From the NCBI GenBank assembly GCA_022825925.1, contig JAJDVW010000049.1:1-64000 (forward strand): a stretch of DNA of 64,000 bases, written 5' to 3'. The stretch comes from Pseudomonadales bacterium (GTDB lineage Bacteria > Pseudomonadota > Gammaproteobacteria > Pseudomonadales > Azotimanducaceae). Of this stretch, positions 49,789 to 57,480 are shown in pieces (positions within the stretch are counted from its first letter, which is position 1; each line of letters starts with the position of its first letter). The notes under the pieces were generated by a model that made no database searches, was not told where the DNA came from, and saw nothing but the letters and a program-made list of their open reading frames with translations. Both the position numbers and the translations under genes were made by a program.

Positions 49789-50583
49789 TCACGAGGCCGC
49801 GGTACTGGCGCCCGTCGTTTCGGCAAGCCGTCGCTTGACGGTCTCGATCGGGTTGCGGTAGTCCACCGTGCCGAGGCCGAAGTTGGTCAGCTTGTAGCCG
49901 ATCAGCGCCTGCAGCTTCTCCGGCATCTCGACGACGACCTCCGGCGGGACGCCGATGAACTGGTTCTCGCGCTGCTTGAGCCAGGCCAGGTTGAAGTTGA
50001 CGTTGATGGAGCGCCGGTACTCGTCGGCCGTCGAGTTGCCTCCGCCCCGGTGCCAGAGGGCGCCTTCCCAGAGCAGCAGCGCGCCGGCGGGCATTTCCAC
50101 GCTCACCGTCGGCGTGTCCTGGTCCACCCGGTCCACGGAACGGTGGCTGCCCGGCACCACTTCGGTGGCCCCGTTCTCGCGCGTGAACGGGTCGAGCGCG
50201 ATCAGCGTGTTCACGATGAGCGGGGGATGGGGGCGCGGGATCGGGTAGTGCCCGTCGTCCTGGTGCATGCGCTGCCGCCGGTCGCCGGGTCCGGGCCGCA
50301 TGGCGGCGACGCCGGAAACCTGGAAGTCCGGTCCCAGGACCGCCTCGATCAGGGCCAGCAGCCGGTCGTCGACGAGGACCTCGTCCACGGCCCGCGTCTT
50401 GTCCAGCAGGTTGTGGGTGTGCACGGTCTGCTGGCCATGCTCCTTGTCCATGCGGCTGCCGATGTCGTCGAACACGGGCCTGAGGCCGCGACGCAGGCGG
50501 TCGAGCGTGTCCGGGGTCAGGAAGTCCGGCACGACCGCGTAGCCGTCTTCCCGGATGCAACGCACTGCGCCGTCGATGTCCAT
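49789..50583 (-). CDS. phytanoyl-CoA dioxygenase (PhyH) family protein
   Basis: A 264-residue dioxygenase of a different subgroup from its neighbours. The motif RQRMHQDDGHYPIPRP gives His107 and Asp109; His178 (GALWHRGGGNSTADEYRRS) and Arg190/191 complete the site. REDGYAVVPDFLTPD is the usual N-terminal strand. GAGGAGG precedes ATG 50583. It converges with the tandem pair across 33 bp. Confidence 0.85.
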   Translation of the reverse strand: MDIDGAVRCIREDGYAVVPDFLTPDTLDRLRRGLRPVFDDIGSRMDKEHGQQTVHTHNLLDKTRAVDEVLVDDRLLALIEAVLGPDFQVSGVAAMRPGPGDRRQRMHQDDGHYPIPRPHPPLIVNTLIALDPFTRENGATEVVPGSHRSVDRVDQDTPTVSVEMPAGALLLWEGALWHRGGGNSTADEYRRSINVNFNLAWLKQRENQFIGVPPEVVVEMPEKLQALIGYKLTNFGLGTVDYRNPIETVKRRLAETTGASTAAS

Positions 50584-50613
50584 GGGCCTCCTCGAGAGCT
50601 GCGGCTGGCCGCT

Positions 50614-50862
50614 TCAGAGCGCGGCGACGCCGGCTTCGGCGATCGCCAGGTCCTCTTCGTCCGTGGCGCCGGCCACGCCGATCGCCCCGATCAGCGTGCG
50701 GTCCCGCACGAGTGGCAGGGAACCGTCGGCCACCATCATGCGGCCGCCGTGCATGATACTCGCGGCCCGGAACCAGTTCTCGTCCTGCACGGGCGCCAAC
50801 TGCGCGCCCTTGGCGCCGCCCCAGATCGTGGGCTCCGGTAGCGCCTCGCGGACCCATCGCCG
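50614..50862 (-). pseudogene. GlcG/HbpS (DUF336) family C-terminal remnant
   Basis: The minus-strand frame reads ENWFRAASIMHGGRMMVADGSLPLVRDRTLIGAIGVAGATDEEDLAIAEAGVAAL, the C-terminal half of the GlcG/HbpS haem-binding family. The N-terminal half is missing: similarity fades by about 50862, and the BCCT promoter and gene follow on the other strand. A TTG at 50799 would give only 61 residues. It is best regarded as a remnant, 30 bp upstream of the PhyH gene. Confidence 0.6.
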
Positions 50863-50863
50863 G

Positions 50864-50896
50864 TATGCTGTAGCGCACCGGGTGTGGCAGGGGAGG
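50864..50896 (+). promoter_or_regulatory. -10 box and ribosome site for the BCCT transporter
   Basis: TATGCT (50864-50869) is a likely -10 element, and GGGGAGG (50890-50896) is placed correctly for ATG 50901. A clear -35 was not seen. The -10 lies at the edge of the GlcG-like remnant on the opposite strand. Confidence 0.4.
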
Positions 50897-50900
50897 CCGC

Positions 50901-52469
50901 ATGCACCGCGGGATGGCGCTGGCGTCGATGGCCCTGGTGCTGGCGTTCGTCGGCTTCACCGTGGTGGACGTCGAGGGCGCCGGCGCGATCTATGCCGGGG
51001 TGCGGAGCTGGATCGACGCCACGTTCGGCGGCTACTACGTGGCCGTCCTCTGCGTCATGCTGGTCGCGAGCGCCTACCTCATGGTGGGCCGCCACGCCCG
51101 GATTCGTCTCGGCCCCGACGACGCGCGTCCCGAGTTCAGGACGTTCTCGTGGCTCGCCATGCTCTTCTCCGCCGGCCTCGGGATCGGCCTGCTGTTCTTC
51201 TCCATCGCCGAACCGATGGGCTACTTCGACTACGCCGAGTCCCAGTCCTACCCGACGAACCCCCATGCGGACCAGGTCGGCGCGCGGGCGATGGACGAGG
51301 CCCGCGCGGTGCACGCCCTGCGGGTCACGTACTTCCACTGGGGCCTGCACGCCTGGTCGCTCTACGTCGTGACGGGTCTTTGCCTCGCTTACTTCGGGTT
51401 CCGCAAGAACCTCCCGCTGACGCTGCGCTCGGCGCTCCACCCGCTGATCGGCGAGCGGATCCACGGGCCGATCGGGCACGGCGTGGACCTGCTGGCGGTG
51501 TTCGGGGCGGTCTTCGGGGTGGCCACCTCGCTCGGACTCGGCGCCCGTCAGATGGCGGTGGGGCTCGACGTGCTGTTCGGGGTGGAGCCGGCGATCGCGA
51601 CCCAGATCGTGCTGGTGGCGGTCATTTCGGCGGCGGCCACGCTCTCCGCGGTGATTGGCGTCGCGCGCGGGATCCGGGTGATCTCGGAGTGGAACATCTA
51701 CCTCAGCATCGTGCTGCTCGCCCTGTTCCTGTTCCTCGGTCCCTCGGCGTGGCTGATGGAACTCCTGGGCCGGAGCATCGGGGCCTACGCCTGGCACCTC
51801 GTGCCGATGGGGCTCTGGGTCGCGGACGCGCCCGGCGAAACGGCGTGGCAGAGCGACTGGACGATCTTCTACTGGGGCTGGTGGATCGCCTGGGCGCCGT
51901 TCGTGGGACTCTTCATCGCGCGCATCTCCCGGGGGCGGACCATCCGGGAGTTCACCATGGGCACGCTCTTCGTTCCGACGGTGGCGGGCACGGTGTGGAT
52001 CTGCCTGTTCGGCGGCAACGCGTTGCACATGGAGTTGTTGGCCGAGGGGGGCGTCGGCACCGCGGGGATCCTCGAACTCGTGCGCGCCGGCGAGCTCGAG
52101 GCGGCGCTCTACGGCACCATCGACCGGCTGAGCGACATCGCCTGGCTCGGCTGGGTCATGTCGGCGCTCGCCACCATCCTGCTCGCCACGTGGTTCATCA
52201 CCTCCTCGGACTCCGCCACGCTGGTGATCGCGACGATGCTCAGCATGGGCGACACGCAGCCGCCGCGCGGGCTGCGGGTCTTCTGGGGTGCGGCGATCGG
52301 GACGGTCGCGGCGGTCCTGCTGCTTGCCGGGGGGCTGCAGGGCCTGCAGGCCGCCTCGGTGGCCGCGGCGCTACCCGTGAGCGTGGTGCTGCTCGCGATC
52401 CTCGTCGGGGTGGTGAAGGCGCTGCTCGCTGATTCCCCGGAGTCCCCGGAGTCCCAGGACCCGCCGTAA
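50901..52469 (+). CDS. BCCT family betaine/carnitine/choline transporter
   Basis: A 522-residue inner-membrane transporter of about twelve segments. The family signature WTIFYWGWWIAWAPFVGLFIARISRGRTIREF is complete, and the glycine-rich MLFSAGLGIGLLFFSIAEPMGYF segment is present. It would import a quaternary-ammonium compound or related zwitterion with an ion gradient. It stands alone between the GlcG-like remnant and a convergent sulfurtransferase operon. The exact substrate (betaine, carnitine, choline, DMSP) cannot be told from these motifs. Confidence 0.9.
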   Translation: MHRGMALASMALVLAFVGFTVVDVEGAGAIYAGVRSWIDATFGGYYVAVLCVMLVASAYLMVGRHARIRLGPDDARPEFRTFSWLAMLFSAGLGIGLLFFSIAEPMGYFDYAESQSYPTNPHADQVGARAMDEARAVHALRVTYFHWGLHAWSLYVVTGLCLAYFGFRKNLPLTLRSALHPLIGERIHGPIGHGVDLLAVFGAVFGVATSLGLGARQMAVGLDVLFGVEPAIATQIVLVAVISAAATLSAVIGVARGIRVISEWNIYLSIVLLALFLFLGPSAWLMELLGRSIGAYAWHLVPMGLWVADAPGETAWQSDWTIFYWGWWIAWAPFVGLFIARISRGRTIREFTMGTLFVPTVAGTVWICLFGGNALHMELLAEGGVGTAGILELVRAGELEAALYGTIDRLSDIAWLGWVMSALATILLATWFITSSDSATLVIATMLSMGDTQPPRGLRVFWGAAIGTVAAVLLLAGGLQGLQAASVAAALPVSVVLLAILVGVVKALLADSPESPESQDPP

Positions 52470-52481
52470 GGGTCTGGCGGC

Positions 52482-53321
52482 TCACGTCTCGACGGGATTG
52501 TCCGGGTCCGTGATCCACTCGCTCCACGATCCGGCGTAGAGGGCCGGCTCCGGGAGCCCGGCGTGGACCATGGCGAGGATGTTGTGGGCCGCCGTGACGC
52601 CGGAGCCGCAATAGCACACGGTCCGCCGGTCCCCGGACCCCGCGAGGAGCGCATCGAAGCGGCGCCGCAGCGATGCGCGGTCGGCGAACCGGCCGTCGGC
52701 GGTGAGGTTGTCCGTGAACGGCGCGTTGCGGGCGCCGGGGATGTGGCCGCCCCGCGGGTCGATGGTCTCGTTGGTGCCGTCGAACCGGTCCGGAGCGCGG
52801 GCGTCCAGAAGCGTCCGTTTGCGTTCGGCCACCAGTGGGCCCAGTTCGCGCATCGTGACGGTCGCCGGGTGCGGTTCGGGTGCCGGGGAACGCGACGCCG
52901 GTGTGGCGACGTCGCGCGTTCCGGTGTCCATCGCCCGCCATGCCTGGAACCCGCCGTCGAGCACCGCTGCCCGCGCATGTCCGGCCCACCGCACCATCCA
53001 CCAGCATCGGGCCGCGAACATCCCGCCGGCGTCGTCGTACGCGACCACCTGGGTGTCGTCCGCCACGCCGTGAGCACGTAGCGTCTCGCGGAAGGCGTCG
53101 CGGTCCGGCAGGGGATGCCGGCCGGTGCGTCCGGGAGAAACGGGCCCCGCGAGGTCGTGGTCGAGGTGCAGGTAGATGGCGCCGGGGATGTGGTTGGCGG
53201 CGAAGCGCGCTTCGCCGGCGTCCGGGTCGGCCAGGTCGAAGCGGCAGTCGAACAGGCGTACCGCCGCGGGATCGAGTGCCGCGAGTTCGGCGGCGCCGAT
53301 CAGCGTCGTGAATGTGGTCAC
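52482..53321 (-). CDS. 3-mercaptopyruvate/thiosulfate sulfurtransferase (two rhodanese domains)
   Basis: A 279-residue sulfurtransferase. The N-terminal rhodanese domain (VRLFDCRFDLADPDAGEARF, HIPGAIYLHLDHDLAGP) lacks the active cysteine loop; the C-terminal domain (LLDARAPDRFDGTNE, HIPGARNAPFTDNL) ends in the active loop CYCGSGVTAAHN. A CGSGVTA loop is typical of 3-mercaptopyruvate sulfurtransferases. The GTG start overlaps the stop of the aminotransferase gene (GTGA), so the two are coupled; the aminotransferase could supply a mercapto-keto acid, though this is inference. Confidence 0.85.
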   Translation of the reverse strand: MTTFTTLIGAAELAALDPAAVRLFDCRFDLADPDAGEARFAANHIPGAIYLHLDHDLAGPVSPGRTGRHPLPDRDAFRETLRAHGVADDTQVVAYDDAGGMFAARCWWMVRWAGHARAAVLDGGFQAWRAMDTGTRDVATPASRSPAPEPHPATVTMRELGPLVAERKRTLLDARAPDRFDGTNETIDPRGGHIPGARNAPFTDNLTADGRFADRASLRRRFDALLAGSGDRRTVCYCGSGVTAAHNILAMVHAGLPEPALYAGSWSEWITDPDNPVET

Positions 53322-54607
53322 AGGACGGCGTCGAGGGCCCCGGAGAGTGCGGAGACGATGCGGTCGATGTCGTCGTCGTCGATGGTGAACGGCGGACCGA
53401 TGACCATGATGTCCCGCACTTCGCCCGTTCCCCCGCCGTACAGGAATACGCCGCGCTCGAGGCATTCCATGACCAGGCGCGAGGTCACGTTGGCTTCCAC
53501 GGGGAACCGCTCGAGGGTCTCGCGGTCGGCGACGATCTCGACCCCCTGCAGCAGCCCGCGGCCGCGCACTTCGGCGACGTTGGGATGTTCGCCCAGCGCG
53601 TCCCGCAGCGCCGTCATGAGGCGCTCGCCGGTGGCCGCCGCGCGCTCGATCAGCCGTTCCCGCGCCATGATCTCGAGGACCTTGTCGGCGGCGGCGCAGG
53701 CTGCGGGATGCGCGGCGAAGGTGTGGAACATCACGTTGAAGTCGGTTTCCCCTATCGGCGCGGCGATGGCGTCCGTCGCGAACACCCCGGTCAGTGGCGC
53801 GTAGCCGCCGGCCAGACCCTTCCCGGCGACGAGGAGGTCGGGGGCGAAGGACCAGTGCTGGTACCCGAACGTCGTGCCGGTGCGGCCGAACCCCGTCATC
53901 ACCTCGTCCGCGATGAGCAGGATCTCGTGGCGGTCGCAGATCTCCCGGATCCCCTCCCAGTAACCGTCCGGCGGCACGAGGGCGCCGCCGCTGGCACCGA
54001 CGATGGGTTCGCCCACGAAGGCGGCGATCATGTCCGGGCCCTCGGCTTCGATGGTGTCCTCGAACGCCTCGAGGTAGTAGCCGACGGGATCGTTCCCGGG
54101 GCACCGCAGCGGATACGGCGTCGGGGTCGACGGATAGTGCTGGAGGGCCTGCAGGAGGCCCTTCTTCCGGGCGGCGTGGCCTCCCACGGCGGTCGTCGCC
54201 AGCGTCGTGCCGTGATAGGAGATCGAGCGGCCGACGATCCTGCATTTCTCCGGCCGGCCGACGGCGGCGAAGTGCTGGATGGCGATCTTCATCGCGGACT
54301 CGACCCCTTCCGAGCCGCCGCAGGCGAGGTGTATGCGCGTCAGGTGCTCCGGCAGCCAGTCCGCCACGAGGCGCTCGACGAGGCGTACCCGGGAGGGCGT
54401 GTGCCAGGGCGGCACGACGTAGCCTTCTTCCTCGGTCGCCTTGGCGACGGCCGCGGCCACTTCGGCGCGCCCGTGCCCGATGTTGGTCACGATGGCGCCT
54501 CCGGCGGCGTCCAGGATCCGGCGCCCGTCGTCCATGACGAGGTACGCGCCCTCGCCCCGTCTCACCGACACGGGACGGCCGAAGGAGAGGAATGGGTAGT
54601 TGCTCAT
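53318..54607 (-). CDS. class III PLP-dependent aminotransferase
   Basis: A 429-residue omega-type aminotransferase: GAIVTNIGHGRAEVAAAV, CGGSEGVESAMKIA for phosphate binding, VGEPIVGASGGALVPPDGYW, LLIADEVMTGFGRTGTTFGYQ with the cofactor aspartate and LLVAGKGLAGGYAPL with the Schiff-base lysine. The ATG at 54607 begins MSNYPFLSFGRP; an upstream GTG/TTG is less likely. It lies 48 bp after the FAD oxidoreductase gene and overlaps the sulfurtransferase gene, forming an operon. The amino donor is unknown. Confidence 0.9.
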   Translation of the reverse strand: MSNYPFLSFGRPVSVRRGEGAYLVMDDGRRILDAAGGAIVTNIGHGRAEVAAAVAKATEEEGYVVPPWHTPSRVRLVERLVADWLPEHLTRIHLACGGSEGVESAMKIAIQHFAAVGRPEKCRIVGRSISYHGTTLATTAVGGHAARKKGLLQALQHYPSTPTPYPLRCPGNDPVGYYLEAFEDTIEAEGPDMIAAFVGEPIVGASGGALVPPDGYWEGIREICDRHEILLIADEVMTGFGRTGTTFGYQHWSFAPDLLVAGKGLAGGYAPLTGVFATDAIAAPIGETDFNVMFHTFAAHPAACAAADKVLEIMARERLIERAAATGERLMTALRDALGEHPNVAEVRGRGLLQGVEIVADRETLERFPVEANVTSRLVMECLERGVFLYGGGTGEVRDIMVIGPPFTIDDDDIDRIVSALSGALDAVL

Positions 54608-54655
54608 GGGACGCCTTGTCGAAAGCACGGCGCCGCGGTTGGCGGCACCGTCATT

Positions 54656-56146
54656 CTAGCCCCCGGCCGCTTCGAACAGGGCAAGCATCTCGTCCCGATA
54701 CGGGCGGGCCCTGAGTTCCTCGTTCCGCGCCGCTTCATACCCCGCGACCACCTTGCCGATGAGGTCCGACCGTTCGAGGAAGCTGCCCGGGCTGTCCAGG
54801 ACGTTCACCTGCCGGAACAGCGCGCGCATCACGTCGATGTCCGAGCGCGCCGCATGGCGCAGTCCCTTGCGGAACACGACCCCGCGGCGCTTGCGCTCGT
54901 CCACCGTGCCGTCCGCGTTATGGAAGTCGAACGGGTCCTCGCCGCGCTGCAGCGCCTTGTTGACGGCCAGGCCCTGCCGGTCCTGCTGGACCTGCACCTC
55001 GTACCAGGGGACGACGTCCCGCTCGATCGCCGCGTCGAACGCGCCCGCCCGGTCGTCCGCATCGCGGTGGTCCGCCAGCACGTCCGCCAGGGCGAACGCC
55101 GACACCCAGGCCAGGGCGCAGCCGCGCCCGGCGATCGGATTGGTGTGCACGTGGGCGTCCCCGATCGCGAAGAAGTTGCGCAGGGCCGGACGTCAGTCGA
55201 CCAGGTAGTGGCGGCGCGTGTTCGCCAGGTTGCCGTAGAGATACACCTTGCTGATGGGCTCCGAGCGCCCTGTCGACACCCAGTCCGCCGACACCGCGAT
55301 GGCCTTGGCGGCCGCGTCGAAGCTCGCTTCCCGGCCGATGGCGGCCATCGGCGCGTCCTCCGGATCCGCGGCCAGCGTCAGGGAGAACGTGCGGTTGTCG
55401 CTGCGGAAGAGCCCGGCCTTCAGGTAGCCGAGGTCGATGCCCTGTACCCCTCCGGCGAGGGACTGGCGTCCGTCCAGGGTCGGGTAGTCGGCGCCGTCCC
55501 GGAGGCGGTAGAAACGCGAGGTGTAGAAGATTCCGCACGGATGCCGCTCGGTGCGGACCGCGTCGAGTCCCGCCCGCTCGAACCAGTCGTCGGCGCGCGT
55601 GTGCGCTCCGCTGGCGTCGATGACGACGTCGGCGTCCAGGGCCCGCCCGTCCGCGGTACGTACCGTGACCCCGGCGGCGCAACCGTCGCGGATCGCGAGG
55701 CCCATGACGCGGGCGCCGTGCAGGTACTCGAAGCCTCCCTGTTCCAGCATGTATCGCCGCAGCAGGTACTCGAACACCACGCGCCGACAGGCGAGGAAGG
55801 CGATATCCGCATCCTCCGCGACGAGCTGCGGGTCCTCGAAGGTGCTGCGCGCCACGTCGGAGAAGCGCAGCTCGGCGGCGCCGCTCGCGATCAGCAGGGC
55901 GTGGAACTCGGGCGCGTGCGCCTTGATGAGGTTGTTGAGCGGCGCCAGCAGCACGTGCGAGTGCCGCGTCTGTCCGGCGCCGGTCCGCCGCCAGGCGTCC
56001 CACGCGGCGAGATGGTCCGCCGGCATGGCGGCGCGGTCCCGCTCGACACAGGTGACGCGGAACCCGGTCCGCGTGAGGGCAAGCGTCGCCCCGAGGGCGG
56101 CGATGGAGCCGCCGACGATGACGGCGTGCGGGCGGCGAGAACGCAA
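54656..56146 (-). pseudogene. FAD-dependent halogenase/monooxygenase-like oxidoreductase interrupted by in-frame TGA
   Basis: Read through, the gene gives about 496 residues: HAVIVGGSIAALGATLALTRTGFRVTCVERD for FAD binding, RRVVFEYLLRRYML, ADVVIDASGAHTRADDWF, and FFAIGDAHVHTNPIAGRGCALAWVSA for the second FAD motif. After YLVD, codon 55193-55195 is TGA where relatives would have glycine (GGA), followed directly in the same frame by RPALRNFFAIGDA. A single G-to-T change explains it. The start is probably the TTG at 56146, with no clear ribosome site. It heads the aminotransferase-sulfurtransferase operon. A sequencing error remains possible. Confidence 0.8.
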
Positions 56147-56233
56147 GGGAGCAGGCCGGTTGACGTTGCGTGACGACGACAGGTATGAGAAACCATCAGG
56201 CTCCGGAACTCAAAACGCGGGAGGCGCAAGGCG

Positions 56234-57238
56234 TTGCAGGGGATCGAACTGGATCGGGTGACCGCCTGGGCGTCCGGCCGCATACCGGATTTGGTGCCGC
56301 CGCTCTCGTTCTCGCTAATCGCCGGCGGGCATTCCAACCTGACCTACAGGTTCGTCGACGCACGCGGGCAGAGCTACGTGCTGCGCCGCCCACCCCTCGG
56401 GCACGTGCTCGAGAGCGCCCACGACATGGGCAGGGAACACCGCATCGTGTCGGCGCTGGCGGGCACGGACGTGCCCGTCCCGCCGGAGCACGGGCACTGC
56501 GACGACGTGGACGTCAACGGCGCTCCGTTCTACCTCATGGGGTACGTCGACGGGCTCGTGCCGCATGACGCCGCCGCCATTGGAGACATGCCAGGCGCGG
56601 ACCGCCGCTCGCTCGGGGAACACGTGGTCGAGGTCCTCGCGGCCCTCCACGCCATCGATCCGGACGCGGTGGGTCTCGGCGACCTCGGACGCCGGGAGGC
56701 CTACCTGGCGCGCCAGCTCCGCCGCTGGTCGAAGCAGTGGGCGGCCACCCAGACGCACGACGTTCCCGAGATGGAGGAGAGCGAGCGTCTCCTGCGCGAG
56801 AACATGCCGGAACAGGTGGGTGCGTCGATCGCGCACGGAGACTACCGGCTGGGGAACATGATCGTCGGGGACGGGCGCATCCGGGCCGTGCTCGACTGGG
56901 AGCTCTGCACGCTCGGCGATCCGCTCGCGGACCTCGGCTACCTGCTCAACAACTGGATGCAGCCGGAAGAGCCGGGGGCGGCCGCCGCAGCGACCGGGGC
57001 CGGGGGGTTCGGGTCACGGGAGTCGGTGTGCATGGCCTACGAAGCGGCGACGGGGCGCGACCTGTCCCGCATCGACTACTACCGCGCGTTCTCCCACTGG
57101 CGGCTGGCCGCCATCGCCCAGGGCGTCTACAAGCGCTATCTCGTGGGTGCGATGGGCGAGAGCCGGGGCGTCGACCTGGAACAGCAGAAGCAGGGCGTCA
57201 CGGCGAGGGCCCGCACGGCCCTCGCGTTTCTCACGTGA
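56234..57238 (+). CDS. APH-type phosphotransferase family protein (acyl-CoA dehydrogenase-associated kinase-like)
   Basis: A 334-residue kinase-fold protein. LIAGGHSNLTYRF holds the glycine-rich nucleotide loop, VLRRPPLG the lysine-equivalent region, SIAHGDYRLGNMIV the catalytic aspartate and AVLDWELCTLGDPLADLGY the metal-binding aspartate. This wording is that of the bacterial relatives of the ACAD10/11 kinase domain, which act on 4-hydroxyacyl chains, rather than of antibiotic-modifying enzymes. The TTG start at 56234 follows GGAGGCGCAAGG. Its 3' end runs into hairpins and the structured RNA candidate. Confidence 0.75.
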   Translation: MQGIELDRVTAWASGRIPDLVPPLSFSLIAGGHSNLTYRFVDARGQSYVLRRPPLGHVLESAHDMGREHRIVSALAGTDVPVPPEHGHCDDVDVNGAPFYLMGYVDGLVPHDAAAIGDMPGADRRSLGEHVVEVLAALHAIDPDAVGLGDLGRREAYLARQLRRWSKQWAATQTHDVPEMEESERLLRENMPEQVGASIAHGDYRLGNMIVGDGRIRAVLDWELCTLGDPLADLGYLLNNWMQPEEPGAAAAATGAGGFGSRESVCMAYEAATGRDLSRIDYYRAFSHWRLAAIAQGVYKRYLVGAMGESRGVDLEQQKQGVTARARTALAFLT

Positions 57239-57268
57239 CCGACGGGCCCCCGATTCGGGGCCCGTCGG
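57239..57268 (+). terminator. GC-rich hairpin immediately after the APH-type kinase gene
   Basis: CCGACGGGCCCC (57239-57250) pairs perfectly with GGGGCCCGTCGG (57257-57268), 12 pairs around a 6-nt loop, starting at the base after the TGA stop. No T run follows, so it may stabilise the mRNA end or pause polymerase rather than terminate; a better terminator lies at 57426-57460. Confidence 0.5.
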
Positions 57269-57300
57269 GTCGCGTCAGGTCCCGGCAGGACGAATAAAGG

Positions 57301-57460
57301 GGCGTGTCAGCCGCTCCGAGGGAATTAGAGCGGCTGAAGACGGCTTCGCTGGGGGAAGGACACTCGGTCAGGGAGGACAGAGATCGAAGCCGTCGTACAC
57401 GCCTGAAACTCAACATGACGGTATTGTGTACAGGACAGATCGGCCTGTCAACACTTTTTT
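57301..57460 (+). ncRNA. candidate structured RNA: three-way junction plus intrinsic terminator
   Basis: Three perfect stems nest exactly: a closing stem GGCGTGT/ACACGCC (57301-57307/57397-57403), CAGCCGCT/AGCGGCTG (57308-57315/57329-57336) and GACGGCTTCG/CGAAGCCGTC (57339-57348/57385-57394). The junctions are 0, 2 and 2 nt. The 36-nt loop of the third stem and the loop of the second carry GGA motifs. A terminator hairpin GTGTACAGG/CCTGT-CA-ACAC with TTTTTT (57426-57460) follows on the plus strand. The region has no reading frame. It may be a free small RNA, possibly CsrA-binding, or the processed 3' UTR of the kinase mRNA. No plus-strand promoter was found close upstream. Confidence 0.5.
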
Positions 57461-57471
57461 GTATAGGTTTT
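57423..57471. promoter_or_regulatory. possible leftward promoter and operator-like boxes beside the MerR gene
   Basis: On the minus strand TTGACA (57451-57446), 17 bp, CACAAT (57428-57423) forms a plausible promoter reading into the structured region. GTGTACAGG (57426-57434) and TTGTATAGGTTTT (57459-57471) resemble the TTGTACAGGTTGG boxes at the other end of the MerR gene. The same bases also form the plus-strand terminator, so one reading may be accidental. Confidence 0.35.
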
Positions 57472-57480
57472 GTTCTTTTT

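Noticed and set aside
55193-55195. TGA as a selenocysteine codon in the FAD oxidoreductase
   Set aside because: The position calls for glycine, no selenocysteine-insertion hairpin was seen just after it, and the family is not known for selenocysteine.
57329-57394. Hammerhead-ribozyme-like CUGAAGA next to a stem in the RNA candidate
   Set aside because: The second core strand GAAA is absent after the stem, which is followed by UCGU, so the catalytic core cannot form.
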